From: Alicyclobacillus sacchari
GTDB taxonomy: Bacteria > Bacillota > Bacilli > Alicyclobacillales > Alicyclobacillaceae
Length of the DNA stretch: 64,000 nt
Reading direction: 5' to 3'
Assembly (NCBI RefSeq): GCF_004366795.1
Contig: NZ_SORF01000009.1
Span: forward strand, 62,001 to 126,000
A program made the translations under genes and the position numbers. This document shows, one piece after another, positions 62,793 through 64,000 of this stretch. A model generated the notes under the pieces. That model was given only the letters and a program-made list of their open reading frames with translations, had not been told where the DNA came from and made no database searches. The stretch's first letter is position 1, and each line of letters starts with the position of its first letter.

Positions 62793-63073
62793 CACATCGT
62801 TCAGCTGGGTGGAGAGGGGGAATCATCATCGGAACGATTGTGGGAGATATCCTGACTGGCGTACTGGTTGTGATTTACATTATCAGCCATAAAAAGCAGG
62901 GGAATTTCCGTGGGATCTGGTTGCAGGTCTTAGGAGCACTTTTTGTCGGATGGGATATCAACTTGCTGTTAAACATTCGGACGGCTCCCATGAATCCTAT
63001 TGGGGCAATCGTTTTTGTGGGGTTCTTGGCAGTCCTGTTTTATGTGTTAGGTGGTCTAAGGGGAAAGAAGTAG
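62789..63073 (+). CDS. Small three-helix membrane protein, unrecognised
   Basis: 94 residues from a GTG overlapping the upstream stop (GTGA), though no ribosome binding site is visible and ATGs at 62696 and 62744 in the same frame are possible. Hydrophobic segments: IIIGTIVGDILTGVLVVIYI, WLQVLGALFVGWDINLLL, and IGAIVFVGFLAVLFYVLGG. No function is apparent; it is likely a partner of the preceding external protein. Confidence 0.6.
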   Translation: MTHRSAGWRGGIIIGTIVGDILTGVLVVIYIISHKKQGNFRGIWLQVLGALFVGWDINLLLNIRTAPMNPIGAIVFVGFLAVLFYVLGGLRGKK

Positions 63074-63124
63074 CTCTTTACGCGGGATCTGTGGGAATAA
63101 GATAGGTTCATAGGAGGGATTGAT

Positions 63125-63304
63125 GTGCAGGTGGCAAACGTGGGATTTAGCGGGGTAATGGTTTTGTTGATTCCAATCATAACGGTGATTTTCTGGATTG
63201 CCATGATGGTGGCGGTTTTTCAGATTCGCAACTCAACACAGGATATGTCCAGAAAATTGAACGCCATTTATGAGTTGTTGAAGAAACAGGGGGAAAACAA
63301 ATAG
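63125..63304 (+). CDS. Small single-helix membrane protein with coiled-coil tail
   Basis: 59 residues from GTG 63125, with AGGAGGG six bases upstream. It reads MQVANVGFSGVMVLLIPIIT, then VIFWIAMMVAVFQIRNSTQD and a helical tail MSRKLNAIYELLKKQGENK. Topology: short outside, one long helix, charged amphipathic tail inside. Unrecognised; possibly a regulator of a membrane complex made by the two genes upstream. Confidence 0.65.
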   Translation: MQVANVGFSGVMVLLIPIITVIFWIAMMVAVFQIRNSTQDMSRKLNAIYELLKKQGENK

Positions 63305-63330
63305 CGTGAAGAAGTTATGGAGGAGTATTT

Positions 63331-64000
63331 GTGACGGAATTTATCAACCGAGTTCCAAAGCAGTTAATGAAGCTGGTTACGGGATATGAAGTTCGTGAGA
63401 ACAGCATCGGTCATTCCACTTGCTCGGTGTTTCACCTACGTCACCCGTCTAAACAGGGATTGTATTTAAAAATACAGCCAATTTCCAATGGTGACTTACG
63501 TCCTGAAAAAGAGCGGTTGGAATGGCTACAGGGTAAATTACCTGTCCCAGAACTGCTATATTTCGATTCGGGTGATGAGAACCAGTATATGCTGGCGTCG
63601 GAAATCCAGGGTGTTCCATCATTTGATTTAAGTTTTCGGGGAGACCTATCCAACCTCGCCAACCAACTCGCAATGGGATTGAGAACAATTCATTCGCTGG
63701 ATACGACGTGCCCATTCTCATCATCGCTTAATGACAAAATCACATTGGTACAGGAACGAATATCGAACGGAAGTATCGACGTGGAATATCTTTCACAACA
63801 TTACCCCAATCCCAATCTTCGGGAACTCTTTGATGAAATGATGAGTTTGTTCCCCGACTCTGAGGATCTGGTCGTGTGTTATGGAGACTACTCGATGCCA
63901 AATGTGCTTTTGGTGGATGGACGGATTAGTGGCTTCATCGACTTGGGGCAGTTAGCCGTAGCGGACAGATATGTGGATATTGTCACTGTCCGTGACACCT
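63331..64000 (+). CDS. Aminoglycoside phosphotransferase-like kinase, 3' end beyond the window
   Basis: An APH(3')-like protein; 223 residues are visible, with no stop before the edge. GTG at 63331 has ATGGAGGAG five bases upstream. The nucleotide lysine is in GLYLKIQP, then the catalytic loop YGDYSMPN (D186, N191), and the metal motif FIDLGQLAVADRYVDI with D204. The usual His of HGDxxxPN is Tyr here. The likeness to APH(3') is strong enough to propose aminoglycoside phosphorylation, but homologous kinases with other substrates are common. Nothing around it suggests a resistance cassette. Confidence 0.8.
   Translation, partial: MTEFINRVPKQLMKLVTGYEVRENSIGHSTCSVFHLRHPSKQGLYLKIQPISNGDLRPEKERLEWLQGKLPVPELLYFDSGDENQYMLASEIQGVPSFDLSFRGDLSNLANQLAMGLRTIHSLDTTCPFSSSLNDKITLVQERISNGSIDVEYLSQHYPNPNLRELFDEMMSLFPDSEDLVVCYGDYSMPNVLLVDGRISGFIDLGQLAVADRYVDIVTVRDT

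Overview
The window reads as chromosomal DNA of a moderately GC-rich Gram-positive bacterium of the Bacilli, most like Alicyclobacillus or a close relative. Pointers are strong AAGGAGG-type ribosome binding sites, many GTG/TTG starts, a NiaR-type 3H repressor, a pcrA-ligA pair, gatCAB, a TagO-type transferase, an aa3-type quinol oxidase (qoxABCD) followed by ctaA, a separate CtaM/YozB protein and mhqO-mhqD. The genus is inference from gene content; no rRNA is present.

Layout. 1-3.4 kb: aldehyde dehydrogenase and iron alcohol dehydrogenase between two copies of a ~100 bp terminator-bearing direct repeat. 3.4-8.5 kb: NiaR-like repressor, lipoprotein, DCC-family protein, TRIC-family protein, mhqO-mhqD. 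8.5-13.2 kb: an apparent five-gene operon, glycosyltransferase - APS kinase - sulfotransferase - nitroreductase - aroA, whose first three genes look like a sulfated-glycan cassette. 13.2-17.6 kb: RNase Z, MFS transporter with divergent MarR regulator, cation/proton antiporter. 17.5-19.3 kb: pgaC-pgaD (poly-N-acetylglucosamine synthase). 19.7-24.3 kb: a small acidic protein, a two-gene ABC exporter beside the wreck of a DesK/DesR-like two-component system, and an MFS drug transporter. 24.3-31.1 kb: phosphoesterase, UDG-like protein, qoxABCD-ctaA. 31.2-40.4 kb: DD-carboxypeptidase, O-methyltransferase, phosphodiester glycosidase with a membrane-anchored partner, SDR-ADH-AKR operon, CtaM-like protein and a lone PstS.

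40.5-46.1 kb is the most unusual part. A monooxygenase and a free-standing helical sensor-like domain precede a 1199-residue CheB-CheR-coiled coil-PAS-PAS-histidine kinase. Convergent to it are a PAS-like protein and a free-standing B12-binding protein with the Wx9EH signature of CarH-type cobalamin photoreceptors, so a light- or B12-responsive signalling system is a reasonable hypothesis. 46.2-58 kb is conserved core: YihY, tRNA-Pro, pcrA-ligA, tagO, gatCAB and an RlmCD-type methyltransferase.

58-64 kb is a gene-poor, apparently decaying accessory region. It holds a TPR-GGDEF protein split by one in-frame stop, a duplicated 3' fragment of hsp20, transposon-end-like 21-22 bp repeats, an intact hsp20, small membrane proteins, and an APH-like kinase that runs off the right edge. 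Two strands may be linked through c-di-GMP: PgaCD is a known c-di-GMP-dependent enzyme in E. coli, and the only cyclase gene seen here is interrupted.
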